Shown piece by piece: positions 1 to 6,683 of a stretch of DNA of 10,943 bases. The notes beneath the pieces are model-generated. The model saw nothing but the letters and a program-made list of their open reading frames with translations, did not search any database and was not told the origin of the DNA. Position 1 is the stretch's first letter; the number at the start of each line of letters is the position of its first letter. A program made the translations under genes and the position numbers. Source of the DNA: Gemmatimonadales bacterium UBA4456 (GTDB lineage: Bacteria > Gemmatimonadota > Gemmatimonadetes > Longimicrobiales > Gaopeijiaceae); NCBI GenBank assembly GCA_002390225.1, contig DGOW01000072.1, forward strand, positions 604 to 11,546. Direction: 5' to 3'.

Positions 1-15
1 CGCCCTGCGCTACGA

Positions 16-31
16 GTAGCCAATTGGCTAC
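16..31. repeat. Perfect 16-bp palindrome at the end of the PDZ gene
   Basis: GTAGCCAATTGGCTAC reads identically on both strands and spans the TAG stop of the minus-strand PDZ gene. As RNA it could fold into a 6-bp stem with an AATT loop. No T-run follows on the minus strand, so an intrinsic terminator is not well supported. It could equally be a protein-binding site or chance. Confidence 0.4.
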
Positions 32-1287
32 AACCTGAGTAGGAGCTGGACGCTGGTGCCCTGACGGACCAGTGAGATCGGCAAGGTGCCGTTAGCCATA
101 GAGACGCCGAAGCGCAAATCTTCGACCGACTGAACAGCGACCTGATCGATCCGGGTGATGACATCGCCGGGAATGATACCTGCCATGGAGGCCGGTGTCC
201 CGGCGGCGACGTCCACCACGAGTACGCCACGCCCAACACCGAAGTACTGGGCAAGCTCGGGCTTCAGATCGATCACCTCCGCGCCTGCCACCCGATTACG
301 GCCGAGCAGATAGGGTGTGAGCGGTCGAAACTCGCCCGCTCCGGTCACGTCCCGAACAGTGTTGGGAGCCTGAGGAACCCGGGTTTCGCGAAGATAGTCG
401 AAGCCTGCCGTTTGCCGGGCTGCCTGTGCCATCGCGTCTTCGAGCTCTGACGAGCGGTCTGCGACCTGCAGTAGCGCGTCGCTGAGCTGCTTGAACTGGT
501 AGTCCTGCGAGAAGTCCAGGCGCGTAGATGAACCAGTGCGGCGTCTGAGCTGACGTTCTCGCTGAGTGAGTAAATCCTCCAGTTCGTCGGCTACACGGTT
601 CACTTCCGACATCTCGAGTCGCAGCGAGTCGTGGGACTCACCCCGGAACACGAAGAACTCGAACGGAGCCCGCACTGCGCGGGTTCTCACTACGGCCTCG
701 CCCGAGCCGTCAGCGATCACGGTGACCTCATTACCCCGACCCGCCATCACGCGTCGGAGCCGAATGTCGCCACTCCGTTCGGACACCAGTTCAACCCGAA
801 GTGAATCCATGGCACGGACCCAGGTCTCGACCATGGAGTCCGCTTCGATGGAGAGCCGGAGGGTGCTGCGGGCCAGGAATGTATCGGGGCGGTCAGCTGC
901 CTCCATGAGGCGTTCAACTCGTCGGCCGTCGCGCAGAAACTTAATGACGACGTCGGCACCCGGCTCGAGATGCAGTCGGGCGGAGAGCTCGGCCAGCTCC
1001 TGCGGCTCGTCCAGTTCGTTGATGGCGAGGATCTGGTCCCCGGGACGAATGCCGGCGCGCTGAGCAGGACTGCCCGGGCTGACGTCCGCAATGATGATCT
1101 CCTGGATACGGCCACGTGGATCAGTCAGGACGTTGAACGAAATGCCGATCCAGCCCCGCTGGGCCTCTCCCGCTTGCTCAACCGGAACCACTTGCGAGGA
1201 TTGCGCGTCCGTGTCGGCTGGGAGGATCAGAAGGAGTAGTCCGAGAGCGAGTGCTCCGCCGATCGCGATCATGGGCATCTTCATCAT
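28..1287 (-). CDS. Exported twin-PDZ-domain protein, third gene of the sigma/anti-sigma operon
   Basis: The product has 419 residues. A short N-terminus is followed by a hydrophobic stretch (about residues 5-23) and then PADTDAQ, which looks like a Sec signal peptide or signal anchor placing the rest in the periplasm. PDZ domain 1 covers about 44-130 (GWIGIS carboxylate-loop region, then SPAQRAGIRPGDQILAIN). PDZ domain 2 covers about 331-419 (GVLVV, then TPASMAGIIPGDVITRID) and ends the protein. The roughly 200 residues between them match no family I recognise; about 225-295 are charged and probably helical. There is no trypsin-like or site-2 protease catalytic motif, so this is not DegP, DegS or RseP. 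It lies 5 bases after the anti-sigma stop in the same operon, suggesting a role in sensing envelope state or modulating the anti-sigma factor (inference). ATGs occur at 1287, 1284 and 1278, with no strong ribosome site to choose among them. Confidence 0.88.
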   Translation of the reverse strand: MMKMPMIAIGGALALGLLLLILPADTDAQSSQVVPVEQAGEAQRGWIGISFNVLTDPRGRIQEIIIADVSPGSPAQRAGIRPGDQILAINELDEPQELAELSARLHLEPGADVVIKFLRDGRRVERLMEAADRPDTFLARSTLRLSIEADSMVETWVRAMDSLRVELVSERSGDIRLRRVMAGRGNEVTVIADGSGEAVVRTRAVRAPFEFFVFRGESHDSLRLEMSEVNRVADELEDLLTQRERQLRRRTGSSTRLDFSQDYQFKQLSDALLQVADRSSELEDAMAQAARQTAGFDYLRETRVPQAPNTVRDVTGAGEFRPLTPYLLGRNRVAGAEVIDLKPELAQYFGVGRGVLVVDVAAGTPASMAGIIPGDVITRIDQVAVQSVEDLRFGVSMANGTLPISLVRQGTSVQLLLRL

Positions 1288-1292
1288 CGAGC

Positions 1293-1940
1293 TCAGAACC
1301 AGTTGTCCTGGCCGGATGAGACCATTCGAAGCGCGGCATCACGCTCCGCCATCGCAGAGGCCAGAAAGCCGTTCAGGAATGGATCACCCGGCGCTTGCCG
1401 CACCGCGGCCTGGCTTACCCGGACGAGATGCTCGAGGGCTGCGAAGCGGTTGATTGGATCCACATCAATCCCTCCGTCGGCGGCGAGAAGCTGACGGTAT
1501 TCGGTGACTGCAGACACGTACTGCTGTTCAGCCATTCTGACCGCCGACGCGGCGTCTTCGACCGATACGACCTGTCTTGCGATCGAGCCGGTGTCCTCCG
1601 GCATGCCTGGCTGTGCCATCGCGACGCCGGTACCCGCTCCACTCAGGAAAAGCAGGACGGCTGCAGCTGCCTTCATCCATCCTGGCGTCTGGGCAAGGCC
1701 GAGACGCGCGAAGTTACCTGGATCGTTGATCAGCCCTTCGGACCGGAGTCTGGCTTCCAGAACGCGCCAGTCGCCCTTCGGCGGAAGGAGTTCGGGCAGG
1801 GCCCCGAGTGCGATCACCTGCTCGCGGAGCGTCTCCAGCTCGGCTGCGCAGCGATCACACGTAGCAAGATGCGCCGCCTCTTCTGCTGTCGAGACTTCGT
1901 CGACGAGAGCGGCGAGTCGTTCGTGGGTCAGATGCTCCAT
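1293..1940 (-). CDS. Membrane-anchored anti-sigma factor with zinc-binding (ZAS-like) N-terminus
   Basis: The product has 215 residues. The cytoplasmic N-terminus carries H24-x3-C28-x2-C31, the signature of zinc-binding anti-sigma domains (zf-HC2 type) that hold ECF sigma factors inactive. One transmembrane helix spans about 89-109 (MKAAAAVLLFLSGAGTGVAM). The remaining roughly 105 residues are predicted periplasmic, largely helical, and match no sensor domain I recognise. The ATG at 1940 is preceded by GGAG with a 7-base spacer, and the gene overlaps the last 13 bases of the sigma gene, so translation is probably coupled for a balanced ratio. Release of sigma is expected to need regulated proteolysis or a conformational signal. 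No dedicated site-1 protease is encoded nearby, although a PDZ protein follows and a CPBP protease lies divergently. The family call is secure; the signal is unknown. Confidence 0.9.
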   Translation of the reverse strand: MEHLTHERLAALVDEVSTAEEAAHLATCDRCAAELETLREQVIALGALPELLPPKGDWRVLEARLRSEGLINDPGNFARLGLAQTPGWMKAAAAVLLFLSGAGTGVAMAQPGMPEDTGSIARQVVSVEDAASAVRMAEQQYVSAVTEYRQLLAADGGIDVDPINRFAALEHLVRVSQAAVRQAPGDPFLNGFLASAMAERDAALRMVSSGQDNWF

Positions 1941-2509
1941 GCTTCAGCTCCGGGTTCCTGCAGGACGCCGTCAAGATCCGCAAGCAATACGCGCATCTTG
2001 GAGCGGGCCTTGAATAGCTGTGACTTGGATGTGCCTGAGGTCACCCCGAGCACATCTCCGATTTCTTCGTGTGTGTAGCCCTCCACATCGTGGAGGATGA
2101 GCACGCGGCGCATTCCCTCAGGGAGTCCGTCGAGTGCCCGTTCCAGCCGCTTCTGCAGAAGTGAGTCCCGGTGTGCCGGCGCGATCGCAACATCGACCGG
2201 GCTTGGGCCCTCGCGCTTGCGGCGCGTTTCGGTCTTGCGGAGTGCCTGCAGCGCCGCATTCACTGCGATGCGATGTAGCCACGTCGAGAATCGGGAGTCA
2301 CCACGGAAGGTGGGCAGGGCGCGAATAGCCCGGATCCATGCTTCCTGCGCGTAGTCCTGCGCCAGGTCCTCGTCCCCCGCGATCCGCCGAACAACGGCAT
2401 ACACCCGAGGGGCATGCCGCTCGTACAACAGGCGAATCGCGCGAGCGTCTCCGTCCGCCGCAAGGCGGATCAGGGCGCGTTCGGTGGGTTGGCTGGATTC
2501 CATATTCAT
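1928..2509 (-). CDS. ECF-family RNA polymerase sigma factor
   Basis: Starting at the ATG at 2509 the product has 193 residues, the usual ECF size. Region 2 covers about 24-92 (core binding and -10 recognition, including DEDLAQDYAQEAWIRAIRAL and RFSTWLHRIAVNAAL). Region 4 covers about 122-178 (LPEGMRRVLILHDVEGYTHEEI, then the helix-turn-helix ending in GTSKSQLFKARSKM). Regions 1 and 3 are absent, as expected. It directs RNA polymerase to a small regulon, probably including its own operon, and is restrained by the overlapping anti-sigma gene. The start is uncertain: ATG 2509 and ATG 2503 lack a clear ribosome site, whereas ATG 2602 has GGAGG only 2 bases upstream and would add 31 residues that do not resemble sigma sequence. 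I prefer 2509 on family length. Confidence 0.93.
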   Translation of the reverse strand: MNMESSQPTERALIRLAADGDARAIRLLYERHAPRVYAVVRRIAGDEDLAQDYAQEAWIRAIRALPTFRGDSRFSTWLHRIAVNAALQALRKTETRRKREGPSPVDVAIAPAHRDSLLQKRLERALDGLPEGMRRVLILHDVEGYTHEEIGDVLGVTSGTSKSQLFKARSKMRVLLADLDGVLQEPGAEAWSI

Positions 2510-2662
2510 TTCGCTTACTTCGACGCACCAGAGCTCCTGCAGGGTTGCCCCTGAACTACGACTGTCGACCAGAAGCTCTGGCCGGTTGTGCGGCCGTGAC
2601 ATAGCCTCCGTTCCGTACACGGCGGGCCGCCGCCCGGATCCTGTGAGAATTCCACGCTCGGG

Positions 2663-2691
2663 CCAGACTTCGCGCCCGGCTGCACTCTTCC
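2663..2691 (-). promoter_or_regulatory. Candidate ECF-type promoter for the sigma operon
   Basis: On the minus strand, GGAAGAG (2691-2685) and GTCTGG (2668-2663) are separated by 16 bases. This resembles the GGAA...GTC layout of many ECF promoters and would allow autoregulation. The predicted transcript starts near 2656, about 150 bases before the preferred sigma start. The site also lies just upstream of the natA-like start on the other strand. The match is partial and could be chance. Confidence 0.25.
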
Positions 2692-2699
2692 TGACGTCT

Positions 2700-3434
2700 A
2701 TGATTCGCTTCGAGCGGCTGACCAAGCGCTACGGACCCCTGACGGCCGTATCCGATCTTAGCCTCGAGGTACATGCCGGAGAGGTCTACGCCCTGCTGGG
2801 GCCCAACGGGGCTGGAAAAACCACGGCGCTCCGTTGCCTGGCCTCACTGCTGACCCCTACCACCGGCACGACGTGGGTGGACGGGATCTGTACCCAGGAA
2901 GCCCCGATAGGCGTTCGCCGCAGGCTCGCCTTCCTTGCGGCGTCGATGGGGCTGTACGAGCGGCTCAGCGGTACCGAGCTGATTACCTACTTCGGGCAGC
3001 TGCACGGCCTCGACGGCCCACGCCTCAACGAACGGGTCGAGGCGATGATCGATCTCCTCGGAATCGAGGACTTTCGGGACCGGCTCTGTGGTCGCCTCTC
3101 TACCGGGCAGCGGCAGCGGATCTCGCTCGCTCGGGCTCTCGTACATGATCCGCCCGCCCTGATCCTCGATGAGCCCACGATCGGGCTCGACGTCCTGAGT
3201 GGTCAGACAATCTACGAGTTCATCGATCGCGAGCGCGCTCGAGGCAAGGCCATTCTCTTCTCCACTCATCAGATGGACGAGGTGGACCTGCTCGCAGACC
3301 GCGTTGGCGTCCTGCGAGGCGGGGAACTCGTTGCCGAGGGCTCACCGGCGAGTGTCGTTGCAGACACAGGTGAGGCGAACCTCGCGCGCGCGTTTCTGTC
3401 TCTCATCAGGGAACCGGCCGGGGAGGTGCGATGA
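2700..3434 (+). CDS. ABC transporter ATP-binding protein, NatA-like
   Basis: The product has 244 residues and is a single nucleotide-binding domain. Walker A is GPNGAGKTT (34-42), the signature is LSTGQ (133-137), Walker B is LILDEP with catalytic E158, the D-loop is GLD (162-164) and the switch histidine is H190 in STHQMDE. It hydrolyses ATP to drive the membrane partner encoded next, in the style of the NatAB sodium exporter and other ABC-2 exporters; the cargo is unknown. One oddity is the Q-loop position, which reads LAFLAASMGLYERL and shows no Gln. The ATG at 2700 has no Shine-Dalgarno, and no other ATG, GTG or TTG fits well; the frame stays open upstream to 2484, but that part opposes the sigma gene and is not ABC-like. 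The stop overlaps the next start as ATGA, so the two subunits are translationally coupled. Confidence 0.93.
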   Translation: MIRFERLTKRYGPLTAVSDLSLEVHAGEVYALLGPNGAGKTTALRCLASLLTPTTGTTWVDGICTQEAPIGVRRRLAFLAASMGLYERLSGTELITYFGQLHGLDGPRLNERVEAMIDLLGIEDFRDRLCGRLSTGQRQRISLARALVHDPPALILDEPTIGLDVLSGQTIYEFIDRERARGKAILFSTHQMDEVDLLADRVGVLRGGELVAEGSPASVVADTGEANLARAFLSLIREPAGEVR

Positions 3435-5488
3435 GCGCCTGGCGGGTCGTCTTTCAGAAAGAGCTGCGCGAGACCCTGCGCGATCGCCGTACGCTTCTCG
3501 TGATGATCGTCGTGCCGGTGCTTCTGTATCCGGTGCTGCTCATCACCATGGAACAGCTCCTCATATTCGGCATGCGGAACCTGGAGGCCGAGGCATCACC
3601 CGTGGCCGTGATCGGGTTCGAGGCGTCCGGGCTCGAAGAGATCGTCGACCGCTCGGAGACTCTGAGACGTGTTCCGATCGGGGACGACCCCGAAGAGGCC
3701 TTGCGGTCGGACTCGGTGACCGCGGTGCTGATCGTGGGTGCAGGGGTGGAGGCGTCTGGGAGTCGTTCCATGACGCTTATGTACGACGCCGCCTCCGATG
3801 CGTCGAATCGGGGGCGAGGCGAATTGTCTCAGGCAGTCACCGAATGGCAGGACGTGCTACTTGCTGATCGGCTGGACGCAGAAGGACTTCCGCGTTCATT
3901 CGCGATTCCGGTGCAGGTCGCCGACTCTTCGATTGCCCGGCCGGAAGAGGTGGGCGGCTACACGATGGGGCGTATCCTCCCACTCCTCCTCGTGATCATG
4001 ACGTTGTTGGGCGCCTTTTATCCGGCGATCGACCTCGCTGCTGGGGAAAAGGAACGGGGAACGCTGGAGACGTTGCTCACTGCCCCTGTGCCCGCACGCG
4101 ACATCGTCATTGGCAAGTTCCTGACCGTCGCACTCATCGGCGTCATCGCAGCCGCACTTAATCTGGCCAGCATGCTGCTCACGTTTCAGACCGGGATCCT
4201 TCAAGTCACGGCTCTGATCGGGCTCGAGGTCTCGATCTCTCCCATGGCGATCGTCGTGATCTTCCTCGGGCTCATCCCACTGGCCGTGCTCTTCGGCGCG
4301 CTCTTTCTCGGGATCGCCGTCGCGTCGTCGTCGTTCAAGGAAGCTCAGAACGCGCTGACGCCGGTGTACATGCTCGTCATCATCCCAGCCATGCTTCCCG
4401 TCTTCCCGGGGATCGATTTTGGTCCGTTGATGGCGATCCTGCCGGTGGCTGGTGTCTCGTTCCTCTTTCGGGACTTAATGACCGGTGGTGTCGATGTGGC
4501 GCTGGGTGCGCTGGTCCTCGTCACGACGACGGTATACGCGCTCGCCGCGCTTGCATTTGCGGCCCGTGCGTTCGGCAGTGAACAGACGCTCTTCGGAGGG
4601 GGGTCGGAGGCCTCGGAGGTGCCAAGAGAATCGCTTCGCGACCGCATGCGCGAGCGCCGGGGGAGAGGCGGTGTCCCTACGCCCGGAGCTGCGGTGCTCT
4701 TCATTGCGCTCGCAGCAGTTTTCTTCTTCTGGGGCGGCATCCCGCTTCAGATCCTGTTTCGCGAGCGTGGATTACTTGCCGCCGAATGGCTGCTGCTCTT
4801 CGTGCCAGCTGTCGCCTTCGTGTTTCTGGGTGGCTTCGATCCGATACGGACTCTCTCGCTCCGTCGTCCGACCGCCCTGCAAACGGCCGCTTCCGTCCTC
4901 GTCATCCTCGGTGCCGTGCCCCTAGTCTGGGTGGTCGGGTGGCTACAGACATTCATCTTGCCGGTCCCGTGGGAACTGCTCGAGGGCCTGGAACAACTTG
5001 TGACGGCGGAGACCGCAACGCGGCTTCTCTGGCTACTGTTGCTGCTTGCGGTCACCCCGGCGATCTGTGAGGAGGTCGTGTTTCGTGGCGTCCTCCTCGG
5101 TGGCACCCGGGATCTCGAGCCCTGGCGGATCATCGTGCTGAACGGACTCGTGTTCGGTGCCTTCCACCTCTCGTTCGAAACCGTCATCCGATTCCTTCCG
5201 ACGGCAATACTCGGCATGGTCATCGCGTGGGCGGTGTGGCGTACAGGCTCGATCTGGGTAGGGGTGCTGATGCACTTCCTCAACAACGGGACGATCGTGG
5301 TCCTCGCCTCGACCCCCGCGCTCCAGGAGTTGTTCTCAGACCCGGAAGCACCCCCCCCCCTCTGGCTCGTTCCGGTCGGTATGGTGATCTTCGCGGCCGG
5401 AGTTCGACTGTTGCGAAGCGTGACGACTCCACCGGTTACCGGGCTCGAGGCACCGGGACCGACTTCACTCCCTCCAGAGACATCATGA
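3431..5488 (+). CDS. ABC-2 permease fused to CPBP intramembrane glutamic protease
   Basis: The product has 685 residues in two membrane modules. The N-terminal ABC-2 (NatB-like) module covers about 1-380: first helix at 21-42, an extracytoplasmic domain at about 50-175, then a helix bundle. The cytoplasmic coupling segment GEKERGTLETLL (205-216) is typical of these permeases. A polar linker (about 383-417, rich in Arg and Gly) leads to a CPBP (Abi/CAAX-protease) module. All three CPBP motifs are intact: E547-E548-x3-R552, F575-x3-H579 and H615-x3-N619. The start has GGGAGG just upstream and overlaps the ATPase stop; the end overlaps the threonine synthase start. Such permease-protease fusions are known as annotated proteins, but their substrate and the role of the protease are, to my knowledge, undetermined. 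A C10 run lies at codons 641-644, after the last motif. Confidence 0.92.
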   Translation: MSAWRVVFQKELRETLRDRRTLLVMIVVPVLLYPVLLITMEQLLIFGMRNLEAEASPVAVIGFEASGLEEIVDRSETLRRVPIGDDPEEALRSDSVTAVLIVGAGVEASGSRSMTLMYDAASDASNRGRGELSQAVTEWQDVLLADRLDAEGLPRSFAIPVQVADSSIARPEEVGGYTMGRILPLLLVIMTLLGAFYPAIDLAAGEKERGTLETLLTAPVPARDIVIGKFLTVALIGVIAAALNLASMLLTFQTGILQVTALIGLEVSISPMAIVVIFLGLIPLAVLFGALFLGIAVASSSFKEAQNALTPVYMLVIIPAMLPVFPGIDFGPLMAILPVAGVSFLFRDLMTGGVDVALGALVLVTTTVYALAALAFAARAFGSEQTLFGGGSEASEVPRESLRDRMRERRGRGGVPTPGAAVLFIALAAVFFFWGGIPLQILFRERGLLAAEWLLLFVPAVAFVFLGGFDPIRTLSLRRPTALQTAASVLVILGAVPLVWVVGWLQTFILPVPWELLEGLEQLVTAETATRLLWLLLLLAVTPAICEEVVFRGVLLGGTRDLEPWRIIVLNGLVFGAFHLSFETVIRFLPTAILGMVIAWAVWRTGSIWVGVLMHFLNNGTIVVLASTPALQELFSDPEAPPPLWLVPVGMVIFAAGVRLLRSVTTPPVTGLEAPGPTSLPPETS
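5351..5360 (+). repeat. Poly-C tract (C10) inside the permease-protease gene
   Basis: Ten consecutive C residues encode Pro641-Pro643 and the first base of Leu644, in the extramembrane stretch between the last CPBP motif and the final hydrophobic segment. Such tracts are prone to replication slippage and to sequencing error. Gain of one C would shift reading into the frame of the downstream threonine synthase, which is open through this region. Loss of one C would hit a TGA at 5385. Whether the tract varies in length cannot be seen from one sequence. Confidence 0.9.
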
Positions 5489-6672
5489 GCAATCAGGATC
5501 ACATGCGCGGCGCTACCCATCTCGAATGCACCGGAACCGGCGAGGTTGTGGAGAGCGAACAGCTCATCGGTCTGTCTGCAGCCGGGAAGCCGCTCTTCGC
5601 CCGCTACGATCTCGAGGCAATTCGTGACGACTTCCAGATGTCGGACGTCGCGTGCCGAGATGCCGATCTATGGCGGTATGCCGAGGTCTTGCCTGTGCGC
5701 GATCCTGCAGCCCGGATCGCGCTTGGAGAGGGATGGACGCCACTACTGGAATCGACGCGCACTGCCGATCGCCTGGGCGTAGGCCGCGTCTGGATCAAGG
5801 ATGAGGGACAGAACCCGACCGGGAGCTTCAAGGCACGGGGCCTGGGTCTGGCGGTTTCGCGCGCGCTCGAGCTCGGTGCTACGGCGCTTGCGCTGCCCTC
5901 CGCCGGAAACGCAGGTAGTGCAGCCGCGGCCTACGGTGCGGCCGCAGGCCTGCCGGTGCATGTGGTGGTGCCCACCGATACGCCCGCTCCAATCCTCGAG
6001 GAGATGCAGGCACTCGGGGCGCATGTGCAGCTGCTGGACGGCCTGATCAGCGATTGCGGCAAGGTGGTGAAGAAGGGTGTGCAGGAGCACGGCTGGTGGG
6101 ACCTGTCCACACTGAAAGAGCCTTATCGGGTCGAGGGCAAGAAGACCATGGGGTACGAACTCGTCGAGCAACTCGGTGGCCGTCTGCCGGACTCGATCAT
6201 CTATCCGACCGGAGGAGGCACCGGCCTCATCGGGATGTGGAAGGCTTTCGACGAGATGGAGGCTCTGGGATGGATTGGTTCTGCCCGCCCGAAAATGTTC
6301 ACCGTTCAGGCCTCGGGCTGCGCACCGATGGTTCGTGCCTGGGAGCGGGGTGAAGAGCATGCCGAAATGTGGCAAGGCGCCGAGACGTATGCCTCCGGAC
6401 TCCGTGTTCCGGGCGCTGTCGGTGACTTCCTGATTTTGCGCGCGATACGCGAATCCGGTGGCGGTGCGGTTGCGGTGCCGGATCATCTGATGGCCGACTG
6501 GGTCGCCAAGCTAGGAATAGATACCGGGATCTTTGCAGCTCCCGAGGGAGGTGCCACTGCGGCCGCCGTTCCCATGCTCATGGAGAAGGGGCTTATCTCA
6601 CCCGATGATGAGGTGGTCCTGTTCAACACGGGCAGCGGGCTCAAGTATGTTGGCATGACCCCTGTCGACTGA
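5485..6672 (+). CDS. thrC: Threonine synthase (PLP-dependent)
   Basis: The product has 395 residues and is a fold-type II PLP enzyme. It converts O-phosphohomoserine and water to threonine and phosphate in the cytoplasm, the last step of threonine synthesis. The PLP-binding lysine is K116 in PTGSFKARG. SAGNAGSAAAAY (139-150) is the cofactor-ring/substrate loop, and GGGTG (243-247) binds the PLP phosphate. GEGWTPLLES (81-90) is the usual family lead-in. The length and these motifs favour threonine synthase over cysteine synthase or threonine dehydratase, although a related PLP lyase cannot be fully excluded. The N-terminus keeps LEC (13-15) but lacks the second Cys of the Cys-x2-Cys ribbon seen in many relatives. 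The ATG overlaps the previous stop (ATGA), with only a weak ribosome site, so translation is probably coupled. No homoserine kinase or dehydrogenase gene is in the window. Confidence 0.88.
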   Translation: MSNQDHMRGATHLECTGTGEVVESEQLIGLSAAGKPLFARYDLEAIRDDFQMSDVACRDADLWRYAEVLPVRDPAARIALGEGWTPLLESTRTADRLGVGRVWIKDEGQNPTGSFKARGLGLAVSRALELGATALALPSAGNAGSAAAAYGAAAGLPVHVVVPTDTPAPILEEMQALGAHVQLLDGLISDCGKVVKKGVQEHGWWDLSTLKEPYRVEGKKTMGYELVEQLGGRLPDSIIYPTGGGTGLIGMWKAFDEMEALGWIGSARPKMFTVQASGCAPMVRAWERGEEHAEMWQGAETYASGLRVPGAVGDFLILRAIRESGGGAVAVPDHLMADWVAKLGIDTGIFAAPEGGATAAAVPMLMEKGLISPDDEVVLFNTGSGLKYVGMTPVD

Positions 6673-6683
6673 CCTCGACCCAC

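Noticed and set aside
28..1287. PDZ protein as a DegP/DegS or RseP protease
   Set aside because: There is no His-Asp-Ser trypsin motif and no HExxH zinc site; only PDZ domains are present.
1395..2078. 227-codon plus-strand open frame across the sigma/anti-sigma junction
   Set aside because: Antisense to both regulators, and its composition is that of a reverse shadow.
2150..2161. 12-bp palindrome CTTCTGCAGAAG
   Set aside because: It lies within sigma factor codons between regions 2 and 4 and is explained by the encoded LLQKR; no regulatory position.
2484..2699. N-terminal extension of the ABC ATPase frame upstream of ATG 2700
   Set aside because: It overlaps the sigma gene start and the shared promoter region, and ABC homology begins right after ATG 2700.
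3199..3867. 222-codon plus-strand open frame across the ATPase/permease junction
   Set aside because: Low-complexity Arg/Ser/Gly composition and complete overlap with two well-supported genes.
4747..5520. 257-codon open frame on the minus strand
   Set aside because: Antisense to the CPBP module; Ser/Arg/Thr-rich composition without motifs, typical of a high-GC shadow frame.
5743..6486. 247-codon minus-strand open frame
   Set aside because: Antisense to threonine synthase with no recognisable domain; His/Arg/Gly-rich shadow.
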